From positions 558,001 through 622,000 of the forward strand of contig NZ_CP094461.1 of the NCBI RefSeq assembly GCF_022809715.1: a DNA stretch of 64,000 bases, in the 5' to 3' direction. Positions 55,949 to 64,000 of the stretch are shown here, in pieces. The translations under genes and the position numbers were made by a program. Numbering within the stretch: the stretch's first letter is position 1; every line of letters begins with the position of its first letter. The stretch is from Burkholderia pyrrocinia (GTDB lineage Bacteria > Pseudomonadota > Gammaproteobacteria > Burkholderiales > Burkholderiaceae). The notes beneath the pieces were generated by a model, which saw nothing but the letters and a program-made list of their open reading frames with translations, searched no databases and had not been told where the DNA came from.

Positions 55949-57342
55949 TCCACTGCCTCCAGCAAATCGGGGCGCACGGCGTCGCGATGGGCCACGGCGA
56001 TGGTCCGGCCCGATCCGCCGGCGCCATGCTCCATCGCTGCCAGTTCGTCCTGGAAGAAGAAGGTTTTTTCGCCGAATGCGGGGACGAGCTCGTCGAACCA
56101 GGTCGCTTTCGGATCGAACTTCGCATAGAACGGCCGGCGCACCCATTCGGGGTTGCGGGCCTGCAGCAGTTGCAGCGCGAACACCTTCTCGCCGGCCAGC
56201 TCGACGATGCCGTCCACCATCACCTTGCCCGGGAACGCGCTCATCGATGGGCCGCGCACGGTGCGGGCGAGGCCCGATATCGAGCGGTAGGCGGCCTGGA
56301 AAATCTCGTATGCGCGCGCGAGCGGCAGCTTGAAATAGTCGCTCGGCCCGGTGTCGCGTTCGACGAACATGTAGTACGGGATCGCTCCGAGCCGCACGCC
56401 CGTCGTCCACAGCTCGGCCCAGGCGGCCGGGTCCTCGTTGATGTGCCGGATCAGCGGCGCCTGGATGCGTACGCTCGCGCCGGTGCCGATGATGCGCCGC
56501 ATGGCCCGCTGCGCGATCGGATGCTGCAGTTCGCGCGGATGGTTGTAATGGCCCATGATCGCGAGATTGCGCCCGGACGCCACCACCCTTTCGAACACGC
56601 GCAGCAGGTCGTCCGAGTCCTTGTCGCTCACGAAGCGCTGCGGCCAATAGGCGACCGACTTCGTGCCGATCCGGATGTTCTGCAGATGGTCGAACTCCGG
56701 TGCGAGCAGCGGCTCGAGGTATTCGCCGAGCGCGCGGGCGCTCATCACGAGCGGATCGCCGCCCGTCACGAGAATGTCGGTAACTTCCGGATGACGCCGC
56801 AGATAGGCGGTGAGCTCCTGCGACGAACGAGCGTCGAACTTGAGCTCGTCCATGCCGACGAACTGCGGCCAACGGAAGCAGAACGTGCAATACGCATGGC
56901 AGGATTGCCCCGCACTCGGAAAGAACAGCACCGTCTCGCGATACTTGTGCTGCAGGCCGCTTAGCGGCACGCCGTCGAGATAGGGCACGTTGTGGGTCAG
57001 CTGCCCGGCGGGGTGCGGGTTCATCCGCAGGCGGATCCGGCGAACGACGGCTTCGATGCGCGCTTCGTCGGCACCTTCGTGGATGAGATCGCGGATCGCC
57101 ACATACTCGTCGTCCTTCAGCATGTCGCGATGCGGGAACGTGAGCCGGTAGATCGGGTCGTCGGGAACCTTGTCCCAGTCGATCAGCTCGTTCAGCACAT
57201 AGGGATTGACTCTAAACGGCAGCACGCGCGAAACGACGTCGACGGCTTCCTGAAGCTCGCCCGGCAACAGCTGCCATTGCGGCGATTGGGAAACGGTGTG
57301 CCTCGTATACGGCTTGAACTTCCACAGCTGATCCTGACTCAT
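55945..57342 (-). CDS. KamA-family radical SAM protein (lysine 2,3-aminomutase-like, substrate unknown)
   Basis: 465 residues. The SAM-cluster motif is SCHAYCTFCFRWPQ (C-x3-C-x2-C). TDILVTGGDPLVMSARALGE and PYYMFVERDTGPSDYFKLPL are typical KamA-family blocks. The PLP lysine of aminomutases probably corresponds to the K in MSAFPGKVMVDG, but the glycine loop is shorter than PGGGGK and the aspartates that bind lysine's side-chain amine in lysine aminomutase are not evident. So the protein likely shifts an amino group on another amino acid, or does other radical chemistry. First gene of the operon; GGAGAG lies before the ATG and an AT-rich 150 bp upstream probably contains the promoter. Confidence 0.9.
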   Translation of the reverse strand: MSQDQLWKFKPYTRHTVSQSPQWQLLPGELQEAVDVVSRVLPFRVNPYVLNELIDWDKVPDDPIYRLTFPHRDMLKDDEYVAIRDLIHEGADEARIEAVVRRIRLRMNPHPAGQLTHNVPYLDGVPLSGLQHKYRETVLFFPSAGQSCHAYCTFCFRWPQFVGMDELKFDARSSQELTAYLRRHPEVTDILVTGGDPLVMSARALGEYLEPLLAPEFDHLQNIRIGTKSVAYWPQRFVSDKDSDDLLRVFERVVASGRNLAIMGHYNHPRELQHPIAQRAMRRIIGTGASVRIQAPLIRHINEDPAAWAELWTTGVRLGAIPYYMFVERDTGPSDYFKLPLARAYEIFQAAYRSISGLARTVRGPSMSAFPGKVMVDGIVELAGEKVFALQLLQARNPEWVRRPFYAKFDPKATWFDELVPAFGEKTFFFQDELAAMEHGAGGSGRTIAVAHRDAVRPDLLEAVE

Positions 57343-57493
57343 GACGGCCCTCTCCAGCAGATTAGATTTATGAATGTGACGACATCTGAATCAACTTCCT
57401 GGTGATAAAGGTGATGCATTAAGTACAGCGAAACAACTAAAGCAAATCGAAATCGATGGAACGGCGTGTTGCATTGCCGTTCGCCGCCGGTGC

Positions 57494-58134
57494 TCAGGAC
57501 ACGGCGCTTACATCGAGCGGCGCGCCCGTCTTCGCCTTGATCTCGCCGGCGCTCACACCGTCGGCGAGTTCGACGACCCTGAGACCGGCCGGCGTTACTT
57601 CGATCACGCCGAGATCGGTGATGATCAGGTCGACCACGCCGACACCCGTCAGCGGCAGGTTGCACTCGTCGAGAATCTTGTGCTGATCGCCCTTCGCGAC
57701 GTGCTCCATCAGCACGACGACGCGCTTCACGCCCGCGACGAGGTCCATCGCGCCGCCCATCCCCTTGATCATCTTGCCCGGGATCATCCAGTTCGCGAGG
57801 TCGCCCTGCTTGCTGACCTGCATCGCACCGAGGATCGCGAGGTTGATATGGCCGCCGCGGATCATCGCGAACGCGTCGGCCGACGAGAAGATCGACGAAC
57901 CCGGCAGCGTCGTGACGGTCTGCTTGCCGGCGTTGATGAGATCGGCATCAACTTCATCCTCGGTCGGCGACGGGCCGATGCCGAGCAGCCCGTTCTCCGA
58001 CTGCAGCCACACCTCGACGCCTTCCGGCACGTGGTTCGCGACGAGCGTCGGCAGGCCGATGCCGAGGTTCACGTAGAAGCCGTCCTGCAGTTCCTGCGCC
58101 GCGCGCGCGCCATCTGGTCACGATTCCAGGCCAT
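57494..58134 (-). pseudogene. scoB: 3-oxoacid CoA-transferase subunit B, frameshifted near the start
   Basis: From 58072 downwards the frame encodes a normal Sco[21 protein letters not shown], then [20 protein letters not shown] with the catalytic glutamate in SENGLLG. The family start MAWNRDQMA is at 58134 in another frame. Between them a CG-dinucleotide run at 58098-58110 is one base short (641 bp in total, where 642 would be in frame), so translation from 58134 stops early. A full-length copy would be 213 residues. Either a sequencing slip, a real knockout, or slippage-based switching. It follows subunit A by 1 bp. Confidence 0.8.
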
Positions 58135-58135
58135 G

Positions 58136-58840
58136 TCAGTCTCCTTTCGCGCGTACGACGCGTTGTTCGATGCGTTTTTCCGGCGTCGCGTTCAGCACGA
58201 TGCGCTGCACGAAAATCCCCGGCGTATGAACCTGGTCCGGATCGAGTGTGCCGTTCTCGACGATCTCCTCGACCTCCACCACGGTGATCTTGCCGGCCAT
58301 CGCGCACATCGGGTTGAAGTTGCGCGCGGTGCGGCGATAGATCAGGTTGCCGGACTTGTCGGCCTTCCACGCCTTCACGAGCGCGACGTCGGCCGTCAGC
58401 GACGGCTCGAGCACATAGTGACGATCGCCGAACTGGCGCGTTTCCTTGCCTTCCGCGATCACGGTGCCGTAGCCGGTATTCGTGAAGAACGCGGGGATGC
58501 CCGCGCCGCCCGCGCGCAGCTTTTCCGCGAGCGTGCCCTGCGGCGTGAATTCGAGCTCGAGTTCGCCGGCCAGGTACTGGCGCTCGAACTCCTTGTTCTC
58601 GCCGACATACGACGAGATCATCTTCTTGATCTGGCGCGTTTCCAGCAGCAGGCCGAGACCGAAACCGTCGACGCCCGCGTTGTTGCTGATGCAGGTGATG
58701 CCCTTGACGCCTGAATCGCGCAATGCGCCGATCAGCGCCTCGGGAATGCCGCACAGGCCGAAGCCGCCGATCGCGAAGGTCTGGCCGTCGCGCACGATGT
58801 CCCGGAGCGCTGAAGCAGCGCTCGAATGAAGTTTACTCAT
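58136..58840 (-). CDS. scoA: 3-oxoacid CoA-transferase subunit A
   Basis: 234 residues. Class I CoA-transferase alpha subunit: [18 protein letters not shown] (the GGFGxCGxPE signature), [19 protein letters not shown], and [20 protein letters not shown]. With the B subunit it moves CoA from succinyl-CoA to acetoacetate or another 3-oxoacid, allowing ketone-body use. The partner gene immediately downstream carries a frameshift, so the enzyme may be inactive in this isolate. The pair sits just upstream, in transcription order, of the KamA operon. Confidence 0.94.
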   Translation of the reverse strand: MSKLHSSAASALRDIVRDGQTFAIGGFGLCGIPEALIGALRDSGVKGITCISNNAGVDGFGLGLLLETRQIKKMISSYVGENKEFERQYLAGELELEFTPQGTLAEKLRAGGAGIPAFFTNTGYGTVIAEGKETRQFGDRHYVLEPSLTADVALVKAWKADKSGNLIYRRTARNFNPMCAMAGKITVVEVEEIVENGTLDPDQVHTPGIFVQRIVLNATPEKRIEQRVVRAKGD

Positions 58841-58922
58841 ACGTAATCCTTATTGAGATTCGCGCCCGTCGGACGCGAATCGCCGGTGTAGGAAACCGAT
58901 TCAGCGGGAGGATGTCGCGGGG

Positions 58923-60602
58923 TCAGACTTCGGCCACACTTTCTGGAATGGAATGATCTTCAGTTACGCTGTCGAACAGGAATCCTTCGTAATCGCGTTC
59001 GATGATGCCTTCGCATACGGCGATGTAGGAATCGAATCCCTCGAGATCGAGCAGGACGGCACGCGGCTTGCCGGGCACGTTTGAGCCGACGTACCAGGAG
59101 TTGCTCTGATGGATCAGCGTCTTCTCCGCGATTGCCTGGATGCGTGCCGTCCACGCTTCTTGCGCCGCGCGAGTCGGCTCGACGGTAGCCGCATCGTGGT
59201 GCGCGGCGCGCTCGATCAGCTTCATCACGAGTTCGACCTGGTGCTCGTCGCACGGCACCGCGCTGCTCAGCGAGGCAGTGCTGCCGGGACCCGCGATGTT
59301 GAAGAGGTTGGGGAACGCCGCGCTCATGAGCCCCAGATACGTCTGCGGGCCGTTCTTCCACGCGGTGCGCAGCGATTCGCCGTCACGCCCGCGAATGTCC
59401 ACGTTCAGCAGCGCGCCCGTCACCGCATCGAAGCCGGTTGCGAATACGATCATGTCGAGTTCGATCTCGCGGCCGGCTGCGACGATGCCGTTGCGGGTGA
59501 TCGACTCGATCGGCGTTTCCTTCAGGTCGATCAGCGACACGTTGTCGCGATTGAAGGTTTCGAAATAGCCGCTGTCGGCGCACAGGCGCTTCGTCAGGAT
59601 CGGATGGCCGCTCGGCGTGAGCTTGTCGGCCAGCACGGGATCGTCGATCTTCTCCCGGATCTTCGCGCGGACGAACGCCGTCAGCGTGTCGTTCGCGTCC
59701 TTGTTCGTCAGCAGATCGTTGTACGACGTGTAGAAGCACAGCCCGCCCGCGGCCCAGCGCGCTTCGTATTCGCGCAGGCGTTCTTCCGGCGTGACGGACA
59801 ACGCCGAAATCCGCAGCGGTTGACGCGGTTCGCCGCCGACACAGACGAAGCCGCCGGGCGATTGCCATTCCATGCGGCGCAGTTCCGCGTAGTTCGCCTT
59901 CATTTGCTGCTCGTATTCCGCATCCATTGGACGGTTGCGCAGCGGGATGCTGTAGTTCGGCGTGCGCTGGAACACGGTGACGTGCGCCGCCGATTGCGCG
60001 GCGACCGGGATGAACTGAATCGCCGACGAGCCGGTGCCGATCACGCCGATGCGCTTGCCGGCAAGGTCGACCGTGCCGGTCGGCCAGCGCGACGTGAAGT
60101 AGGTTTCGCCGGCGAAGCTGCCGTATCCGGGGACGTCCGGCACCTTCGGCGCGGACAGGCAGCCGGTCGCCATCACGCAGTAGCGGGCATGCAGGCGTTC
60201 GCCGGCTTGAGTGACGAGCGTCCAGCGGGCGCGCGATTCGTCGAACGTTACGGCATCGATCCGCGTGCCGAGTCGGATGTGTTCATAGAGCCCGAAGCGG
60301 TGCGCGACGTGATCGAAATAGCGCAGGAGTTCGGGTTGCGATGCATAGCGTTCCGTCCAGCGCCATTCCTGCTCGAGTTCGCGCGAGAACGAGTACGAAT
60401 ACTCGAAGCTCTCGATGTCGACGCGTGCGCCGGGATAGCGATTCCAGAACCAGGTACCGCCGATGCCGTCCGCCGCGTCGACGAGCCGTACGGACAGGCC
60501 GGCTTCCTTGGCCCGATGCAGCATGTACAGGCCGGCTACGCCGGCGCCGACGATGACCATATCGAATGCGGCGTCCTCGTCTCTTGATGCGATATTCACC
60601 AT
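58923..60602 (-). CDS. Flavin monooxygenase related to Baeyer-Villiger monooxygenases
   Basis: 559 residues. Two dinucleotide sites: FAD, VIVGAGVAGLYMLHRAKEAG, and NADPH, RIGVIGTGSSAIQFIPVAAQ. Between them the type I Baeyer-Villiger fingerprint F-x-G-x3-H-x3-W-P is present as FAGETYFTSRWP, that is, with phenylalanine where histidine is expected. GGTWFWNRYPGARVDIESFE and the C-terminal ANSWYVGSNVPGKP-like block (SNSWYVGSNVPGKPRAVLLD) match cyclohexanone-monooxygenase relatives. It would insert oxygen into a cyclic or aryl ketone, if active. ATG at 60602 begins MVNIASRDEDAAFD. Confidence 0.88.
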   Translation of the reverse strand: MVNIASRDEDAAFDMVIVGAGVAGLYMLHRAKEAGLSVRLVDAADGIGGTWFWNRYPGARVDIESFEYSYSFSRELEQEWRWTERYASQPELLRYFDHVAHRFGLYEHIRLGTRIDAVTFDESRARWTLVTQAGERLHARYCVMATGCLSAPKVPDVPGYGSFAGETYFTSRWPTGTVDLAGKRIGVIGTGSSAIQFIPVAAQSAAHVTVFQRTPNYSIPLRNRPMDAEYEQQMKANYAELRRMEWQSPGGFVCVGGEPRQPLRISALSVTPEERLREYEARWAAGGLCFYTSYNDLLTNKDANDTLTAFVRAKIREKIDDPVLADKLTPSGHPILTKRLCADSGYFETFNRDNVSLIDLKETPIESITRNGIVAAGREIELDMIVFATGFDAVTGALLNVDIRGRDGESLRTAWKNGPQTYLGLMSAAFPNLFNIAGPGSTASLSSAVPCDEHQVELVMKLIERAAHHDAATVEPTRAAQEAWTARIQAIAEKTLIHQSNSWYVGSNVPGKPRAVLLDLEGFDSYIAVCEGIIERDYEGFLFDSVTEDHSIPESVAEV

Positions 60603-60741
60603 GTCAGTCCTTCAATATGAACGTGTTGCTGGATTGATCGGGTACTTCCGTTTCGATACAGGGAGAGCACGCGCCGGCCTGGAATCCGGCTGGCGCCCGG
60701 GCGGCATCGCGGCAGCGATGCGCGCGCCGGGAGAAGACACA

Positions 60742-62004
60742 TCAGTCGTAGGCGCGAGAACCGACGGACACGGTCGGCGCGGACCACTTTCGGCCATACG
60801 CCAGCATCATCACGAAGCTGAGGACGAAGCTCAGGCCGCCGACCATCAGCAGGCCGAGCTCGCCGAGCACGGGCAACAGGTTGGTGAGGAAGCCCGTCAC
60901 GACCCAGGCGATCGCCATCACGGAGCCGGCGACGCCGAGCGCCCAGCCCTGACGGTCCTCGGCCACCGCGTCCGAATACGCGGTGTACATGGTGGTGTAT
61001 GCAACCATGTCGAAGCAGCCGACCACCATGCCGAGCACCCAGAGCGTGTTTTCGTGCGGAAACAGCGCCGACAGCACTTGCCCGATGCCCGCGATCAGCA
61101 GGCCCGTCTTCGCGATGTCGACCACGCTCCAGATTTTCAGCATCAGCCGCACGATCACCATCAGCCCGAACACGAAGGACAGGCCGATCAGGCCGCTGAA
61201 CAGGCCGAGCTGCGAGCTCGTGTACTGGAATTTCGTCTGCAGCACCAGCATGATCGTCTGAAGATACAGCCCGTAGCCGACCTGCATCAGGAAGAACACG
61301 ATCGACAGGAACGCGATGCGGCGGTGCGTGCCGGCCTGGTAGATGATCCGCAGCGGCATCAGCAGGTCCACACGCGTGTTGCCGGTCGGCGCGACCGCGT
61401 TGCGATATGACCAGAACGTCCAGAGCCCGCAGACGACCGACAGCGCGGCGACCAGCAGGAACGGCGTGCCGTAGTTGAAGAACGGTGCGATCGTGCGGTC
61501 CGACGTGACGCCGCCGAGCACGGGGCCGACGATGACGCCCGCGCTGAACGCGATCGACATGATGCTCATGTTGTACGCCTTGGTTTCCGGCGTGCTCATG
61601 TCCGTGATCGCGGCCTGCGCGATCCCTTGGCAACCGGCCATCAGGCCGCTCAGGCCGCGTCCGACCAGCAACAGCGCGATACTCGGCAGCAGCGCGCCGA
61701 GCGCCATCAGGAAGTAGCTGAGAGCCAGGCCGAACACGCACAACAGCATGATCTTCCGCCGGCCGTAGCCGTCGGACAGCTCACCCATCAGCGAGGAGCC
61801 GAAGAACATGCAGAACGGGTAGACACCGTACCCGAGCCCCAGGTAGAAATTGCGAAGTTGCGGACTCGTATCGGCCCCGATGATGCCGGATTGGGGATCG
61901 GAGAAGATCGCCGCCATGATCGGGTACACGAGCCCGAACCCCATCGCGTCGATCGCAATGGCGAGCAGGCATGGACCCAGTAGTTTGATATTGAGTTTGG
62001 ACAT
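60742..62004 (-). CDS. MFS transporter, DHA1-like (TetA/BCR group)
   Basis: 420 residues, about 12 transmembrane helices. The start MSKLNIKLLGPCLLAIAIDA and the loop motif MGELSDGYGRRKIMLLCVFG (motif A) between helices 2 and 3 place it with drug:proton antiporters. VGRGLSGLMAGCQGIAQAAI and FSAGVIVGPVLGG are motif B/C equivalents of TetA-like pumps. It is 139 bp downstream (in transcription, upstream on the map reading) of the monooxygenase gene's start and on the same strand, so an efflux or uptake role in the same ketone pathway is possible. Confidence 0.9.
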   Translation of the reverse strand: MSKLNIKLLGPCLLAIAIDAMGFGLVYPIMAAIFSDPQSGIIGADTSPQLRNFYLGLGYGVYPFCMFFGSSLMGELSDGYGRRKIMLLCVFGLALSYFLMALGALLPSIALLLVGRGLSGLMAGCQGIAQAAITDMSTPETKAYNMSIMSIAFSAGVIVGPVLGGVTSDRTIAPFFNYGTPFLLVAALSVVCGLWTFWSYRNAVAPTGNTRVDLLMPLRIIYQAGTHRRIAFLSIVFFLMQVGYGLYLQTIMLVLQTKFQYTSSQLGLFSGLIGLSFVFGLMVIVRLMLKIWSVVDIAKTGLLIAGIGQVLSALFPHENTLWVLGMVVGCFDMVAYTTMYTAYSDAVAEDRQGWALGVAGSVMAIAWVVTGFLTNLLPVLGELGLLMVGGLSFVLSFVMMLAYGRKWSAPTVSVGSRAYD

Positions 62005-62359
62005 GTATGGCCTCGGTAGTAACGTGACAGCTACAGTAGTCGAAGGCCGGATTTGCGAGTAGAGACGTATCTGCAATAGAAATTATCGTAGTTACTGATA
62101 ACCGACGACTTCCTTTCGGAAATGTAAGGAATGGCTGGTGGAGGCGGGTTTGCGGCCCGGCCGGGCGTTGGTGCACGGACGGGAATTCAATAGGACGACG
62201 TAATAGATGGACAGATCGACGAAGACTTTCCGGGACTCTGTCGCAATAGGGACGGCCGGCGATGCGGGGTGTCGGGAAGCTTATTGACGACTACGCGACG
62301 GTGCCTGCCGCCCTGAAGCCGTTCGAATCCGCGTCTTACCCCCGCAGCCGCCGGTGCCA
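62005..62359. other. Intergenic region between two MFS genes
   Basis: No gene recognised. A small dyad, TTATC (62083-62087) and GATAA (62097-62101) with 9-base spacer, lies about 80 bp upstream of the DHA1-like transporter start and could be an operator; support is weak. Confidence 0.35.
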
Positions 62360-63847
62360 TTACACCGCCCCATCCCCGGCTCCTTTACGCCGCCCATCGA
62401 CACGCCGAGCTGGCAACGCGGCGAGCCCGCGCACCGCCGCCGCGTTCTCGGCGTCATCCTCGCTGCGGCCGGCGATCTCGTCCAGCGCCCGGTTGTTGGT
62501 GTACGGCCCGAACACCCCAATCGACACCATCACGATCAGCATGCTGCCGCCGATCAGCACGAACACCGCGGACACCCCGGCGCGCTCGAGCAGCAGCGCG
62601 ACGATGAAACTGCTCGCGATTCCCGTCAGGCGGCCGATCGAATGCACGAAGCCGAGCGCACGCCCGCGGATCTCGGTCGGAAACACTTCCGACTGGTACG
62701 CGGTGCCGTTGCTCGCGAGCACCGTGTTGGACAGCGTGACGAGCAGGCCGAACGCGATCACGAACGGCGCCTGCGCCGACATCGCGAACGCAGTGCCGAA
62801 CAGCGCGACGCCGAACGCCGACGCGACGATCAGCCACTTGCGCTCGATCCGGTCGGCAAGCAGGCCGGCGACGAATGGCGACACCGGATACGCGAACGCG
62901 ATCACGAACGCATACCAGAGGCTCTTCGTGACGGTCGCGCCCTGCGCGGCGAGCAGCGTCGGCAGCCACTGGCTGAAACCGAAGAAGCCGATGCTCAGGA
63001 ATGCATTGAACACGATCAGCATCGCCGTGCGGCCGCGATGCTGCGCATCCCACATCGACGGCGCGCGCCGCGCGGCCGGCGCTGCGACGGCCGGCATCCG
63101 GACCGCGGGCAGCGGCCGGCCGGATTCCCGCTCGACTGCCTGCTCGAGCCGCTGCAGCACGGCTTCGGCCTCGGCCTCGCGGCCGGTGCGGGCGAGCCAC
63201 CGCGGCGACTCCGGCAGCCGCGACTGCAGCCACCAGACGACGACCGCGCCGCTGCCGCCGAGCAGCACGACCCAGCGCCACCCGGACATGCCCAGCGGAT
63301 CGTGAGGCACCCACAGCCACGACACCAGCGCGAGCACGGGCATCGCGAGATAGCCGACCGCGAAGCACAGCGCGAACGCACGGCCGCGCACGGCCTTCGG
63401 CACCAGCTCGGTCAGGAACGCGCCGATCGTGATCAGCTCCGCGCCGATGCCGCAGCCCGCGATGAAGCGGCACACGAGAATGCCGAGCGCATGGGTCTGC
63501 ACGCACATCGCAAGGCTCGCCGCCGTGTAGAGCAGCAGCGCGCCGGTGAACAGCGCGCGCCGCCCGAAGCGGTCCGCGAGGCGCGACACGAACATCTCGC
63601 CGACGAACAATCCGGCGAACGTCGCCGCACCGAGCGCGCCCTGGTCCGACATGCCGAGCACGCCGTGCGAGCCCGCGTGAAAGATGCCGTCGCGAATCAG
63701 CCCCGGCGGCAAGTAGGTCATCTGGAACAGGTCGTAGACCTCGAAAAACCCGCCGACGCTCAGGAACAGCACGAGCATCCAGATGCTGGCCGTTGCGGGC
63801 AGGCGGTCGATGCGCGCGGCAATCGACGCCGCATGGGAATGGGACAT
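62360..63847 (-). CDS. MFS transporter, metabolite:proton symporter type
   Basis: 495 residues, about 12 transmembrane helices. The first helix contains GGFFEVYDLFQMTYLPPGLI; motif A is SRLADRFGRRALFTGALLLY; the sugar/metabolite-porter signature RLPESPRWLARTGREAEAEA follows helix 6, and SEVFPTEIRGRALGFVHSIG is the repeat in the second half. Such carriers take up organic acids, aromatic acids or sugars. The ribosome-binding site GAGGAG is strong. The possible cyclase-family gene upstream (63931-64000) may be in the same operon. Confidence 0.92.
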   Translation of the reverse strand: MSHSHAASIAARIDRLPATASIWMLVLFLSVGGFFEVYDLFQMTYLPPGLIRDGIFHAGSHGVLGMSDQGALGAATFAGLFVGEMFVSRLADRFGRRALFTGALLLYTAASLAMCVQTHALGILVCRFIAGCGIGAELITIGAFLTELVPKAVRGRAFALCFAVGYLAMPVLALVSWLWVPHDPLGMSGWRWVVLLGGSGAVVVWWLQSRLPESPRWLARTGREAEAEAVLQRLEQAVERESGRPLPAVRMPAVAAPAARRAPSMWDAQHRGRTAMLIVFNAFLSIGFFGFSQWLPTLLAAQGATVTKSLWYAFVIAFAYPVSPFVAGLLADRIERKWLIVASAFGVALFGTAFAMSAQAPFVIAFGLLVTLSNTVLASNGTAYQSEVFPTEIRGRALGFVHSIGRLTGIASSFIVALLLERAGVSAVFVLIGGSMLIVMVSIGVFGPYTNNRALDEIAGRSEDDAENAAAVRGLAALPARRVDGRRKGAGDGAV

Positions 63848-63898
63848 GGCGACTCCTCGATGATCCGCCCGCGCAGCGTGCGCGAAGCGGCGGACAAG

Positions 63899-63930
63899 AC
63901 GCCGGCGCGGCGTGCGCGCGGCGCCGGCGT
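63899..63930 (-). terminator. GC-rich hairpin after the partial gene at the window end
   Basis: ACGCCGGCGC (63899-63908) and GCGCCGGCGT (63921-63930) are exact reverse complements around a 12-base loop, directly after the stop of the minus-strand gene at 63931. No T-run; may reduce read-through into the MFS gene. Confidence 0.4.
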
Positions 63931-64000
63931 TCAGACGGTGGCGACCGGATTGACCGGCGACCCGACGAGCCCGCGCAGGTGCAGCGGCGGCGCGGTCAGC
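63931..64000 (-). CDS. Possible cyclase-family protein, C-terminal end only
   Basis: Only 22 residues are visible, ending LTAPPLHLRGLVGSPVNPVA and TV before the stop. A terminal 'L-x-x-L-x-G-x-x-G-S-P-V-x-x-V-A' is typical of the cyclase/kynurenine-formamidase-like family, but this is a short match made by eye. The gene continues beyond the window. Confidence 0.35.
   Translation of the reverse strand, partial: LTAPPLHLRGLVGSPVNPVATV

Noticed and set aside
55040..56890. Extension of the metallo-hydrolase frame upstream to 56890
   Set aside because: The extension overlaps the KamA gene in another frame and reads as arginine-rich noise; the overlapping ATG at 55948 is the natural coupled start.

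Overview
The window is about 64 kb of high-GC DNA with codon use and gene content typical of Burkholderia, most likely a member of the B. cepacia complex. The strongest species clue is a complete, intact pyrrolnitrin operon (prnABCD, 39714-45326), which occurs in several cepacia-complex species and in some Pseudomonas and Serratia. No rRNA, tRNA or CRISPR array was seen. Several long unrelated operons, many TetR-family regulators, broken genes and transposon scars make this look like an accessory region of a secondary replicon; that placement is inference.

Layout. (1) 1-5900: a worn oxidoreductase/hydrolase island with the end of an Old Yellow Enzyme gene, a frameshifted tetR, three intact genes (two MDR-type reductases and a hydrolase) and three internally deleted or truncated relatives. 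(2) 6048-13978, minus strand: a catabolic operon (crotonase, hydrolase, acyl-CoA ligase, SDR, GMC/cholesterol-oxidase-like flavoenzyme) followed by an OmpW-type porin and a DUF2147 protein. A divergent TetR gene (14347) reads away from it across a twin 13-bp operator. (3) 15240-28250: a decayed tetR; a TetR gene divergent from an RND efflux operon (adaptor, pump, outer-membrane lipoprotein); a pqiABC envelope lipid-transport operon; a small TetR; and a second TetR paralogous to the first, with a matching promoter. (4) 28310-37554: a hydroxylase remnant, extradiol-type dioxygenase, fumarylacetoacetase-family hydrolase, acyl-CoA ligase, OmpW porin, and a molybdenum/iron-sulfur pair that matches pyrogallol-phloroglucinol transhydroxylase at its active site, with an SCP2-like domain fused to the large subunit.

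(5) 37555-46060: azoreductase fragment, LysE exporter bracketed by a 21-bp direct repeat, an AT-rich leader with strong palindromes, the pyrrolnitrin operon, then a hairpin and a Tn3-family transposase remnant. (6) 46215-50068: PHB-depolymerase-family esterase, LysR regulator, MFS transporter. (7) 50427-57342, minus strand: a tightly packed seven-gene operon led by an uncharacterised KamA-family radical SAM protein (then metallo-beta-lactamase-fold hydrolase, FAD/NAD(P)-binding protein, maleylacetoacetate-isomerase-like GST, cupin, acetoacetate-decarboxylase-family protein, hotdog thioesterase) ending in a perfect hairpin. I cannot assign it to a known pathway; it is the best candidate here for an undescribed system. 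(8) 57494-64000, minus strand: a 3-oxoacid CoA-transferase pair whose B subunit is frameshifted in a CG repeat, a Baeyer-Villiger-like monooxygenase lacking the signature histidine, two MFS transporters and the end of a possible cyclase-family gene.

Functionally the window combines degradation of aromatic or alicyclic compounds (two parallel ligase + OmpW + TetR modules), envelope defence against hydrophobic compounds (RND pump, Pqi), and antifungal production. Assignments rest on reading motifs in the translated sequence; no database search was run.
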